This document shows, one piece after another, positions 1-8,420 of a stretch of DNA of 64,000 bases. The first letter of the stretch is position 1. Each line of letters begins with the position of its first letter. The stretch is from Impatiens glandulifera (lineage: Eukaryota; Streptophyta; Magnoliopsida; Ericales; Balsaminaceae), in the NCBI RefSeq assembly GCF_907164915.1, contig NC_061864.1:22416616-22480615 (forward strand), written 5' to 3'. Under the pieces are notes generated by a model. It saw nothing but the letters and a program-made list of their open reading frames with translations. It made no database searches and had not been told where the DNA came from. The translations under genes were made by a program, and so were the position numbers.

Positions 1-1
1 C

Positions 2-2326
2 AGAACTCCTCAACAAAACGGCCTGGCTGAGAGAAGAAACCGAACTCTCAAGGAAGCCGCAAGGTCAATGATAGCTGATTCGGGTATCGCTCAAAAGTTT
101 TGGGCTGAAGCTATCAACACTGCTTGTTATACACAAAATCGATCTCTAGTAACTAAACGGTTTTCAAAAACTCCTTTTGAAATCTATTTTGACAAAATTC
201 CAAATGTACGGTATTTTCGAATTTTTGGTAGTAAATGCTTTGTTCACAATAACGGCAAGAAGTACTTGACCGCTTTTGATGCTAAATCCGATGAGGGAAT
301 AATGTTGGGATATTCAGCTGTAAGTAAAGCGTACCGAGTATATAATACTAGGACTTTAACAGTTGAAGAAACCGCACACGTTGTTTTCGATGAATCGGTT
401 GAGCGAAACACTGCATTACCCTTCGACCTTCACAACAGAATGGAAAATTTCAATATCTATTCTGATGATGAAGACGAGGTTCCGGTTTTTAGACATTTTG
501 TCAAGGACCAAGCGGTTGATGTTGAAATCCAACCTGATCAAGCTGCCTTACCGCAGAAAGCTGACGCTTCAGTTTCTACTGAAGAAATCGGTCGGTCTGA
601 CTCTGTTCAACCTACCGATCAGTCTAACCTTGATCAGCCAGCCGAAAGCTTGGTAGACACGTCTCGGATTAACCTCAGAAGGAACAAAAATCATCCTCTT
701 GAACTAGTGATAGGTAACATATCCTCACCCGTCCGAACTAGGCAACAAAATTTGGATCACTATGGAAACTCTGCTTTCATATCACAAATTGAGCCGAAAA
801 AGGTGGATGAAGCACTGTCAGATCCAGATTGGATCTTGGCAATGCAAGAGGAATTAAACGAGTTTGAGAGAAATAAAGTCTGGTACCTAGTTCCTAGACC
901 GAAAAATAAACCGGTTATAGGCACACGATGGGTATTCAGAAATAAACTCGATGAAAACGGTTTAGTTACGAGGAACAAAGCCCGGTTAGTGGCTCAAGGC
1001 TATAAACAGGAAGAAGGCATTGATTTTGAAGAATCATTCGCACCTATAGCTAGACTTGAGGCCATTAGAATATTTTTAGCATATGCAGCTTTCAAAAAGT
1101 TTAAAGTTTATCAAATGGATGTAAAAAGCGCTTTTCTAAACGGTAAAGTAAATGAAGAGGTGTATGTTAATCAACCTCCAGGTTTCAAAAATTCAGAACA
1201 CGAAAATCACGTTTACCGGCTGAATAAAGCCCTTTACGGTTTGAAACAAGCACCAAGAGCTTGGTACGATACTTTGACTCAATTTCTTTTTGATCACAAA
1301 TTTACAATCGGTTCAGTAGATAAAACCTTATTTAAATTTGAAAGAAAGGAGCAAATTTTACTTGTTCAGATTTATGTTGATGACATCATATTCAGATCAA
1401 CCGATCCAAAGCTATGTGACAAATTTTCGAAAATGATGACTGATAGATTTCAAATGAGTATGATGGGGGAAATGAGTTTCTTTCTAGGACTTCAGGTTAA
1501 GCAGATGGAAGCCGGAATCTTCATAAGCCAACCGAAGTATACAGCCGAACTGCTGAAGAGATTTGGGATGGATACTTGTGCCGAAGCGGCTACGCCAATG
1601 AGTCCTTCCGTGAAGCTGGACAAAGATGAAGATGGTCAAGCCGTTGACATCACAGCATATCGAGGAATGATCGGTTCGCTGTTATATCTCACAGCCAGCC
1701 GACCTGATATTCTGTTTGCGGTTGGAGTATGCGGGAGGTTCCAGGCAAATCCAAAGCAATCTCATTATACGGCGGCTAAGAGAATCTTAAAATATCTAAA
1801 GGGAACTCAAGAAGTGGGACTCTGGTATCCAAAAGACTCGAGCTTCAGCCTAATAAGCTATTCCGATGCCGATTACGCGGGATGCAAAATCGACAGAAAG
1901 AGTACAAGTGGAACCTGCCAGTTTCTGGGTGACCGGTTAGTTACCTGGAGCAGCAAGAAGCAAACGTCAGTTACAACGTCAACCGCAGAGGCGGAGTACT
2001 TAGCGGCTGGAAGCTGCTGTGCACAACTCCTCTGGATTCAACAGCAACTCAGGGACTTCGGAATAGAAGCAAAGGAGTCGCCAATTTTCTGTGACAACAC
2101 CAGCGCCATAGCGATCACATATAATCCGGTGTTGCACTCAAGAACGAAGCATATCGACATTCGACATCATTTCATCCGGGAGCATGTTCAGGAGAAACAC
2201 ATCCGGCTGGAATATGTGTCAACCGAGCAACAAGTAGCGGACATCTTCACAAAACCGCTACAGGAAACTAAGTTTTCACATTTTCGAAATATTCTGGGTC
2301 TTACAAACTTAAATCAATTGATATAA
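2..2326 (+). CDS. pol: Copia polyprotein, C-terminal part: integrase end, reverse transcriptase, RNase H
   Basis: The frame is open from base 2, so the CDS enters from upstream; the ATG at 68 is internal. It begins in the integrase core with [13 protein letters not shown], which holds the catalytic Glu. The zone SKCFVHNN to [15 protein letters not shown] is the integrase C-terminal part. The reverse transcriptase spans about 820-1560, with [14 protein letters not shown] (first catalytic Asp), [12 protein letters not shown] and YVDD at about 1372-1383. RNase H follows with [25 protein letters not shown], the CDNTSAIA motif and [12 protein letters not shown], ending in ADIFTKPL. The protein copies the element RNA into DNA and integrates it. 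No internal stop or frameshift is visible over 774 codons. Lineage assignment to SIRE is from remembered family features. Confidence 0.95.
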   Translation, partial: RTPQQNGLAERRNRTLKEAARSMIADSGIAQKFWAEAINTACYTQNRSLVTKRFSKTPFEIYFDKIPNVRYFRIFGSKCFVHNNGKKYLTAFDAKSDEGIMLGYSAVSKAYRVYNTRTLTVEETAHVVFDESVERNTALPFDLHNRMENFNIYSDDEDEVPVFRHFVKDQAVDVEIQPDQAALPQKADASVSTEEIGRSDSVQPTDQSNLDQPAESLVDTSRINLRRNKNHPLELVIGNISSPVRTRQQNLDHYGNSAFISQIEPKKVDEALSDPDWILAMQEELNEFERNKVWYLVPRPKNKPVIGTRWVFRNKLDENGLVTRNKARLVAQGYKQEEGIDFEESFAPIARLEAIRIFLAYAAFKKFKVYQMDVKSAFLNGKVNEEVYVNQPPGFKNSEHENHVYRLNKALYGLKQAPRAWYDTLTQFLFDHKFTIGSVDKTLFKFERKEQILLVQIYVDDIIFRSTDPKLCDKFSKMMTDRFQMSMMGEMSFFLGLQVKQMEAGIFISQPKYTAELLKRFGMDTCAEAATPMSPSVKLDKDEDGQAVDITAYRGMIGSLLYLTASRPDILFAVGVCGRFQANPKQSHYTAAKRILKYLKGTQEVGLWYPKDSSFSLISYSDADYAGCKIDRKSTSGTCQFLGDRLVTWSSKKQTSVTTSTAEAEYLAAGSCCAQLLWIQQQLRDFGIEAKESPIFCDNTSAIAITYNPVLHSRTKHIDIRHHFIREHVQEKHIRLEYVSTEQQVADIFTKPLQETKFSHFRNILGLTNLNQLI

Positions 2327-2932
2327 TCATGATGCATGCAAAACCGGGATACGTGTTCAGGGAGAAGCTAAAAGCTTCTCAAACCATATATTAATAGGCC
2401 ATTAATAAATCAAATATGCTAACCGGGAGGAAAACTCCGGTTATGCCCGATTACTTCAAATTTCATATCAACTGTATGTTTATTATGGGGTTGAAATAAC
2501 CAGGTTGAAGTAGATAAGATAAATCCAAAATTGAACAATTGTTGATATTAATCAACTATTTTTCATAAACGGAAATATTCTACTAAAGCCGGTCATGGAA
2601 AACCGCTTAGTACATATGCATTTTGGTATGATAAAATGAACTTTTCCGGTTAACCTGAGATGACTAACCGAGTTTTCGTGCATGCTTTGATAAATGAAGC
2701 CTATGATAAATTAAAGACAAGTCTACCACAATCGAGATGACGACATGTGTTCATCATCAAGAGAGGGGACTTACATCTTGTCAATAGATATTTGTCATCA
2801 TTGTTATCTTAGTAATTATTAGATTTACCTTGGAAATAACCATTAGTTACTTCAACAAGTTAAGTCTATTTAATAGGCAATGACATCATCGGGCATGCTT
2901 AACTTCATTTAATACCAAGCCGAATCCACGGG
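2327..2932 (+). other. Spacer between pol and first extra ORF
   Basis: About 600 bases follow the pol stop with no credible ORF. They carry several ACCGG/CCGGT motifs of the kind found all through this element, so they belong to it. A promoter for the next ORF lies at the 3' end. Confidence 0.6.
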
Positions 2933-2942
2933 CTATATAAAC
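2933..2942 (+). promoter_or_regulatory. TATA box of first extra ORF
   Basis: CTATATAAAC stands 99 bases before the ATG at 3032. A start about 30 bases downstream would give a leader of roughly 65 bases, rich in TC and ending ATAAACAAACATG, a favourable plant start context. Equivalent TATA boxes precede the other two extra ORFs. Inferred from sequence only. Confidence 0.6.
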
Positions 2943-3031
2943 CATGCTTAATCCTTGTCAAAACATCACAAGTTCACTATTCACAAGAATCATCCTTGAG
3001 ATAAAATCATCCTTTTCTCTCATAAACAAAC

Positions 3032-3793
3032 ATGAACTCCAACCCTTTAGCCAAGAAGATCTTACTGGCAGATTTTGAGTCAATCTACCAGTATGAGGAT
3101 CATGAAGTTAGGGAAATGTTCTTAGCCATTGAAAGGAGCGGGCTAAGAAGTTTCCTTGAGAACAGGTTCATCATCGACTACCTTGTAGTTGAAGAACTGT
3201 TCGAAACCGCAAAAGAGGTGCATCGAGAGATACTCGTTGCACAGGTTTACGGACAAAAATTCCTTTTCAGCGAGACGGATTTCGCTGTATACTGCGGTTT
3301 ACCCAATGAAGGGGTAACCGACCTAACTTATTCATCGGTGACAATGGAGGAGATGTGTCGCCGGTTTTCTGGATCTAACATCCCGGTTAAGCCCTGGGGT
3401 GCTAAGAGTAAACTTTCTCACAAGTACCAGATTCTCTGCGAGATTCTGGGAAAATCTGTTTTATGCAGAGAGAAAAGTTACTACTACACTCAGAGGGTCT
3501 TCGAGATGATGATAGCTGTAACGGTTGGGACACCGGTCAACTGGTCCTGGATCATCTTCAGCAACCTGAAGAGGATGATTCTCTCCAACAAAACCGGATA
3601 CGCTCCTCAGCTGAGCGGTTTCTGCGCAAGTCTGGAGATCCATTCTGGAGCGTTCGTCACTCTGCATCCAAGGCACGTGCTCACCAAAGAACGAGTACAG
3701 GAGATGATCGACCGATGGGAAGCGGTTAAAGCGAGAAGAATTGAAGCGGCTGAAGCTTCAACCGCTCAAGCAGCTGAATCGTCAAACGTCTAA
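3032..3793 (+). CDS. Extra ORF 1 of SIRE-like Copia element, plant-transposon-type domain
   Basis: A 253-residue protein in the place where SIRE elements carry an envelope-like ORF. The N-terminal half has DFESI (about residue 14), SGLRSFL, VEELF, then VYGQKFLFSETDF and GLPNEG. This pattern (a V-x-EF segment, a short strand with G, FS-E--F, LP--G) resembles the domain often named putative plant transposon protein. The middle has YQILCEILGKS and FEMMIAVTVGTPVNWS, matched closely by ORF 2 (YQVFQDLVQRS, FDIMIAIIRETDINWS), so the two are paralogues. The C-terminus is an Ala/Glu/Arg-rich helix (MIDRWEAVKARR). No signal peptide or membrane segment is visible, which argues against a true envelope protein. 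Function unknown. It has its own TATA box and 3' hairpin. Confidence 0.75.
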   Translation: MNSNPLAKKILLADFESIYQYEDHEVREMFLAIERSGLRSFLENRFIIDYLVVEELFETAKEVHREILVAQVYGQKFLFSETDFAVYCGLPNEGVTDLTYSSVTMEEMCRRFSGSNIPVKPWGAKSKLSHKYQILCEILGKSVLCREKSYYYTQRVFEMMIAVTVGTPVNWSWIIFSNLKRMILSNKTGYAPQLSGFCASLEIHSGAFVTLHPRHVLTKERVQEMIDRWEAVKARRIEAAEASTAQAAESSNV

Positions 3794-3825
3794 ACCTGTT
3801 CTTTCCCTTGTCTTTCTTTTCCTTA

Positions 3826-3878
3826 CAAAACCGGTACTTTTGATGTACTACCGGTTTTAGACTTCAATTAATGAAATA
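3826..3878 (+). terminator. 3' hairpin plus ATTAATGAAAT element after ORF 1
   Basis: AAAACCGGTA and TACTACCGGTTTT form an imperfect stem 33 bases after the stop, followed by ATTAATGAAAT at about 3867-3877. The same arrangement follows ORF 2. It may be a 3'-end formation signal; the near-upstream element AATGAAA resembles plant poly(A) signals. Confidence 0.45.
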
Positions 3879-4091
3879 GATTTCATTCCCTTTCCAAGTC
3901 AAAATCTACAACATTCAATGCGTCGTATCAAAAATATATCATTACATTCTTGAAAATATAAACTTCAAAAGCACGCCTGAATTGATTTGACAAGACTTGC
4001 TTTTATTCTCTTGGAAAACTGCAAAATCATTAATACCTAAGCATAAACGGCTAGATTTTCAAATCCCAGCATTAAATGCTCTCATTCCAAG

Positions 4092-4100
4092 CTATAAAAA
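4092..4100 (+). promoter_or_regulatory. TATA box of second extra ORF
   Basis: CTATAAAAAGGGG is a strong TATA sequence 111 bases upstream of the ATG at 4203. The implied leader of about 75 bases is TC-rich and ends TCTTCATCATG. Confidence 0.65.
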
Positions 4101-4202
4101 GGGGCTCAACCTCCATCTTTCAAATCACGCCTTCAAGCATTCCTCTCTCTAAGAATTCAAAGCTTAAGAACTCTCCTAAGTCTTCTTCACTCTCTCTTCA
4201 TC

Positions 4203-4961
4203 ATGTCTACTGAAATCAGAAACACCTTGATCATCGACTTTGAGGACATCAAGCACAGTTCATACTATGAATGCATCTTTCAGCATATCATAGCTTCTGG
4301 CCTGCAAGGCTTCCTTAAGGGTTCGGACCTCATCCTCGTGGATGAGGTGTGCGAATTCTTCAACAACGGTCACGTTCTTGATGATGGCAGCATTCGCACC
4401 ATCATCGATGGTCAATTCCTCCAGTTTTCTGAGGAGGAATTTGCCACTTTCTTTCACCTTCCAACGGAAGGTTTCTCCGACTTTCCGACGCCGCATCTAC
4501 CGGCTAAGGAAATCTTCTTCAAGATTTTCTCTTCTTCCTATGCTCCGGTTAAGGACTTCGGGAAGAAGGAAGACCTCGCTCCCCATTATCAAGTCTTTCA
4601 AGATTTGGTCCAACGGTCTATCATAGGCCGAATGCCCAACCAAAACTACAGCCGGGAGGCATTCGACATCATGATAGCCATCATCCGAGAAACCGACATC
4701 AACTGGTCATCCTATCTATTCAATAAGCTGAAGCTGCTTATGACCGGTAAGAGGGGAAAGATCAGCTACGCCCCTCAGATCACCCGGTTTCTCATGTCCA
4801 AACGTCGCAATCTTGGAAAAGGTGTTCCGGTTGGATCTTTCAACACCATCACTATAGACATGATCTATAAGTGTATGTGTAGGATCAAGGAACGGTCTCC
4901 TCAGAACACCATCGACAAGTGGTACGAAAGAAGGCTGGAAGGAGGATGGTTCACCGAATAA
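4203..4961 (+). CDS. Extra ORF 2 of SIRE-like Copia element, paralogue of ORF 1
   Basis: A 252-residue protein, almost the same length as ORF 1. It has IIDFEDI near residue 10, SGLQGFL, VCEFF, IIDGQFLQFSEEEFA and HLPTEG in the same order and spacing as ORF 1. It then shares YQVFQDLVQRS, FDIMIAIIRETDINWS, a short LF-KLK stretch and SYAPQITRF with its neighbour. The end is basic (IDKWYERRLEGGW). The identity is partial, so the duplication is old compared with the element's last transposition. No transmembrane helix, signal peptide or catalytic motif is visible. Function unknown; it is probably a retrotransposon accessory protein. The 410-base gap to ORF 1 holds its own TATA box and leader. Confidence 0.75.
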   Translation: MSTEIRNTLIIDFEDIKHSSYYECIFQHIIASGLQGFLKGSDLILVDEVCEFFNNGHVLDDGSIRTIIDGQFLQFSEEEFATFFHLPTEGFSDFPTPHLPAKEIFFKIFSSSYAPVKDFGKKEDLAPHYQVFQDLVQRSIIGRMPNQNYSREAFDIMIAIIRETDINWSSYLFNKLKLLMTGKRGKISYAPQITRFLMSKRRNLGKGVPVGSFNTITIDMIYKCMCRIKERSPQNTIDKWYERRLEGGWFTE

Positions 4962-4983
4962 ACCTCTTTCTTTATTCTCTTTT

Positions 4984-5053
4984 CCGGTTTCTGGTCATTT
5001 TGTTGTACGACCAGAACCGCTCTTATGTCTCTCCTTTCCTATATTAATGAAAT
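4984..5053 (+). terminator. 3' hairpin plus ATTAATGAAAT element after ORF 2
   Basis: CGGTTTCTGGTC (from 4985) pairs with GACCAGAACCG (5009-5019), 23 bases after the stop. ATTAATGAAAT stands at 5043-5053. The loop and stem differ in sequence from those after ORF 1 but keep the CCGG-type base and the same order of parts. Confidence 0.45.
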
Positions 5054-5346
5054 ATTTTAGTTTTTCGACTTTTCATCCTCATTATTCCATTCCGGTTTCT
5101 CAAACTCATACTCAAAATTAAAGTTAACTTAACAATTTCTGGTTAACAAGATGTAACAGAAACCGGAATTTCAAGCAAAAATGAAAATCTGAAAATCATA
5201 ACCGCCCATGGTTTTACCTTTCAAAATTTACCGCCCATCAAATTCCGCCTTTACCGCCGAAAGTTACGGTAGTAACTTTTGGAGGGAAAATTGGCGCCAA
5301 AAACTTCAAGTCGACGGTTCATCTTCAAAACTGCCTGGAACCGCCA

Positions 5347-5356
5347 TCTATATAAA
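5347..5356 (+). promoter_or_regulatory. TATA box of third extra ORF
   Basis: ATCTATATAAACT lies about 124 bases before the ATG at 5472. Expected transcription would begin near 5380. That makes the in-frame ATG at 5379 an unlikely start and favours 5472. Confidence 0.6.
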
Positions 5357-5471
5357 CTAAAATCAGTCCATTCAACACATGCGCTTTCTCTCTCTAAAGA
5401 TTTCCAGAACTTCAAAGACTCTCTCTCTCCGATCATCATCAATCTTCATCTCCCTTTCTCAAAAATTATCA

Positions 5472-8198
5472 ATGGATCTAGGCAAAGCCCCGTTTCAATG
5501 GATGTTGCAGGTTGATTTTGAAGACATCGACCAGCACGCTGAAGACAAGAACAAAGTTGTTCTTCAACTCCTTCGAGATTCTGGGTTGGAGAAGTTCCTC
5601 TCTGGTCCGTTCACCCTCTATCCGGCGGCGGTGACGGAGTTCTTGGCGACGGCGACACTGTTGAAAAGAAAAGTATCGGCTACCGTCAACGGGAAGGCGG
5701 TTCTTATAACTGAAGAAATTTTTGCGGAGGCTCTCGGTCTGCCCAACACAGGTTCAGACCTAAAGTTCGACTTAACCGACGCAGAATCAAATGCTGCCCG
5801 GTTGGTTGTATCCCTTTCAGGTCAGGACCTGGTGCTCCACAACAGCCGGAAAATCAAGCTGAAACCGGAATACAAATGGCTAGTGTTATACGAAGAGTTC
5901 TGTCAAATGGTAATCAAGAAAGAAGGCCGGGTGCAGGCCTATGCTATGCAAATCGTGAAGATTCTTGAGTTCCTTAATGTGGAACTAGGTGAAGGCGTAC
6001 CGCTTCCGATATCCAACATTCTTGACTCTGAGTCAGTGGCAGAGAAACCGGAGAAGACGATCAAGCCAAAAACCTCAAAAACAAAGTCATCCAAGGGAGC
6101 CAGCTCATCGGTTCCGGTTGAAGAAGAAACAAGACAAAGGAAACCGTCAAGAAAAGCGGTTGAGGCAGAAGCTCCACCAGAACCGAAAAGGAGGAAGAAA
6201 GTCTCCGCGAAGAAAAGTGCGAAGAAACCGGCGGACTCCGAGAAAACTCTTTCCTCGGACAATCCACCTGAAAGAACCGCAGATGTCTTCCAGCCAATCC
6301 CCATTAACACTGTTGTTCCAACTCCCATCCCATCCGATTCTCCAAAGCAAACCGAATCTTCGGGGAGCAAGGAGAACAAATCTAATTCTAAGGAGGAAGC
6401 AGAAGAAATTGTTCAATCTGCAACCTCCAAGTCTCCAAGCAAGCAAGTCGATGAAGTATTAGCCGAAGTGGGGTTGAATACTTCAGAAGCCATTCAGAAT
6501 GTGGTCCAGGAGATCACAAGAGAAACCGAAGAAGACGACGTTTCTAGTCGTCGGAAGCCAGAAAATCAGGTTGAAGTACCTGATCAAACAGAAATCCAAC
6601 CGGTCGATGAGACGACCAAGTCAACAGAAACAGCACCTCCGGCTCAGGAGGAAAACATTGAAGAAAGGGAACCTTCCGGTTCCGCAGGAGACAAGGCAGC
6701 TCCAGAAGGTCCTACTCAGGCAGATAAAGGCAAGGGCATTCTGATTGAAGAACCAACTGAAACCGGAACGGGCACATTGCAGATTGACCCTCAAACTGAA
6801 GCCACAACCGGAGAAGAATACCCATACACTTTAGAGCAAGAAAATGAGTTGTTTGATGAATTCATCCAAGACATGAACAAGGGTGCAAGTGAGGCACTAG
6901 CTCCATATATGCGGTGGGTGAAGCTCCGGAGCGAGACCAAATTATCCGACATGCTTCCAGGTTTCAGCGGAAACAAGCAATGGGACGCTCTCGTCCAGCT
7001 AGAAGAGAGGGCACTCGAGTTGGCTAACACCCAATTGATCCAACCGGCGTTTTCCAAAGCTCCGGTAATTCTCGAAAATGTGCGGCTACAGGCAGTTGAG
7101 AATGCCTTTCAAGAAATCCAAGGAAAGGAGCTGGAACCGATTGAAATGAAGATGGCAGAGCGATTTATTGGGGTACGAGAACAACTTTTGCAAAGATTCG
7201 AACGACTTGACAAGAAATGGTGGGACACTTGCCAACGACAATTCAACAATCCTGAGTTATTTCAGAGTAAGCCCTTCTTTATAACTAGTGAAACATCTGG
7301 CACTTCTGAAAACCGGGAACAAGAAGCCTCCCAACCGGCTAAGGCTCTGGACATCGAGCAGATCAAACAAGCAGTGGTAGAAACAGCTGATTCTTGCCTT
7401 GGGAACTTTAAAGCAGTAACCGAAGAAAGAATCTCAGCGGCTGAAGATAAAATGGTAAACTCTCTACAAGCTATGATGGATACAACTATGCAATCAACAG
7501 TTCAAGCTATGATTACCGAGTCTGTCAAGGCTGCAACCGCTCCACTTTTGGACATGCTGCAAGCCATGGCAATCCAGATCGGTGAATTGTCAAAAGTTCA
7601 AGTCGGCTCAACCCAAACCCAAATCGAGAAGGACGCTGAAACCGCTCGGAAGCTGCAAGAAGAAGAGATTGAAAGAGAACGGGTACAGAAGGAACTTGAA
7701 GATAAGGATCATGAGCTTGCCCAACAATGTAATGAAGAGGAGCAGGTTAACGCTCAGGAACCGGCACAGGGTCAATCATCTCATTCCATGAGCACAAGGA
7801 ACAAGAACAAGAAGAAACGGAGTGCCATTAAAAACGTGATGAAGCGGGCAGAACTGAAGACAGCCGAACCGGTTGCACTGAATGCGGAACCGCTGGATGA
7901 AGAAGAAGAAGAAGACTCGGAGGAACTCAACAGACGGAAAAGAAGGTCAACCGGAGAATCCACCGCAACTCCAAGCTGCAGACCTTTGACTGTTCCACCT
8001 CGTCCACCGCCAAAACCAATTTGCGCCAACTTCAACCTTAAGAAGAAGGTCCTCGGTCATTCAAGTGTATGGGCCGGTTTGGTAATCGATGCTGACAGAC
8101 GTGCTAGAGAGCACAGAGCACGAATAGAAGAAGCAAGAAGACGGCTGGACAAAGAACTGGAAAAGGAGCAAGACAAGGGGGGACCATCCAAGCCTTAA
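5472..8198 (+). CDS. Extra ORF 3 of SIRE-like Copia element, long protein with coiled-coil tail
   Basis: A 908-residue protein from ATG 5472; an upstream in-frame ATG at 5379 would add 31 Ser/Arg-rich residues but falls at the predicted transcription start. Residues 1-170 repeat the ORF 1/ORF 2 domain: VDFEDI, SGLEKFL, a V-EF segment, VNGKAVLITEEIFAEALGLP. Residues about 190-470 are a disordered Lys/Glu/Pro/Ser tract with basic clusters (PKRRKK, KKSAKKP) that could be nuclear signals. A second folded part follows (YPYTLEQENELFDEFIQDM to about 620). Then come heptad-like helices (KLQEEEIERERVQKELEDK), a Glu-rich run and a basic C-terminus (RAREHRARIEEARRRL). No membrane helix is seen. It is probably the structural counterpart of the SIRE envelope-like ORF; function unknown. 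Confidence 0.75.
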   Translation: MDLGKAPFQWMLQVDFEDIDQHAEDKNKVVLQLLRDSGLEKFLSGPFTLYPAAVTEFLATATLLKRKVSATVNGKAVLITEEIFAEALGLPNTGSDLKFDLTDAESNAARLVVSLSGQDLVLHNSRKIKLKPEYKWLVLYEEFCQMVIKKEGRVQAYAMQIVKILEFLNVELGEGVPLPISNILDSESVAEKPEKTIKPKTSKTKSSKGASSSVPVEEETRQRKPSRKAVEAEAPPEPKRRKKVSAKKSAKKPADSEKTLSSDNPPERTADVFQPIPINTVVPTPIPSDSPKQTESSGSKENKSNSKEEAEEIVQSATSKSPSKQVDEVLAEVGLNTSEAIQNVVQEITRETEEDDVSSRRKPENQVEVPDQTEIQPVDETTKSTETAPPAQEENIEEREPSGSAGDKAAPEGPTQADKGKGILIEEPTETGTGTLQIDPQTEATTGEEYPYTLEQENELFDEFIQDMNKGASEALAPYMRWVKLRSETKLSDMLPGFSGNKQWDALVQLEERALELANTQLIQPAFSKAPVILENVRLQAVENAFQEIQGKELEPIEMKMAERFIGVREQLLQRFERLDKKWWDTCQRQFNNPELFQSKPFFITSETSGTSENREQEASQPAKALDIEQIKQAVVETADSCLGNFKAVTEERISAAEDKMVNSLQAMMDTTMQSTVQAMITESVKAATAPLLDMLQAMAIQIGELSKVQVGSTQTQIEKDAETARKLQEEEIERERVQKELEDKDHELAQQCNEEEQVNAQEPAQGQSSHSMSTRNKNKKKRSAIKNVMKRAELKTAEPVALNAEPLDEEEEEDSEELNRRKRRSTGESTATPSCRPLTVPPRPPPKPICANFNLKKKVLGHSSVWAGLVIDADRRAREHRARIEEARRRLDKELEKEQDKGGPSKP

Positions 8199-8406
8199 AC
8201 TCTATTTCCATAATTATTTTGAACAATTATGTTTTTGATATGTTTCAGAACTTGGTTACTTTTGCTAACTTTCATATTTTTCAAACATATTTTTCATGTT
8301 TCTCAAAACATACACCCATCAAAAATCAAATACATGTTTTTCAAACACGCAAATGAAATTTAACCGGCCACACATTACAATTTTTGAATATTTATTCTAA
8401 ATAATC
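8199..8406 (+). other. Non-coding spacer before the polypurine tract
   Basis: AT-rich sequence of the Copia element with short imperfect hairpins and no ORF. It lacks the ATTAATGAAAT motif found after ORF 1 and ORF 2, so ORF 3 may use the LTR for 3'-end formation. Confidence 0.4.
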
Positions 8407-8420
8407 AAAAAGGGAGAAAT
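8407..8420 (+). other. Polypurine tract of Copia element
   Basis: AAAAAGGGAGAAAT directly precedes the TG that opens the 3' LTR. Such a tract primes plus-strand DNA synthesis in LTR retrotransposons. Confidence 0.8.

Noticed and set aside
5379..5471. ATG at 5379 as start of extra ORF 3
   Set aside because: It lies about 30 bases after the TATA box, at the expected transcription start, and the added residues are leader-like and not shared with ORF 1 or ORF 2.
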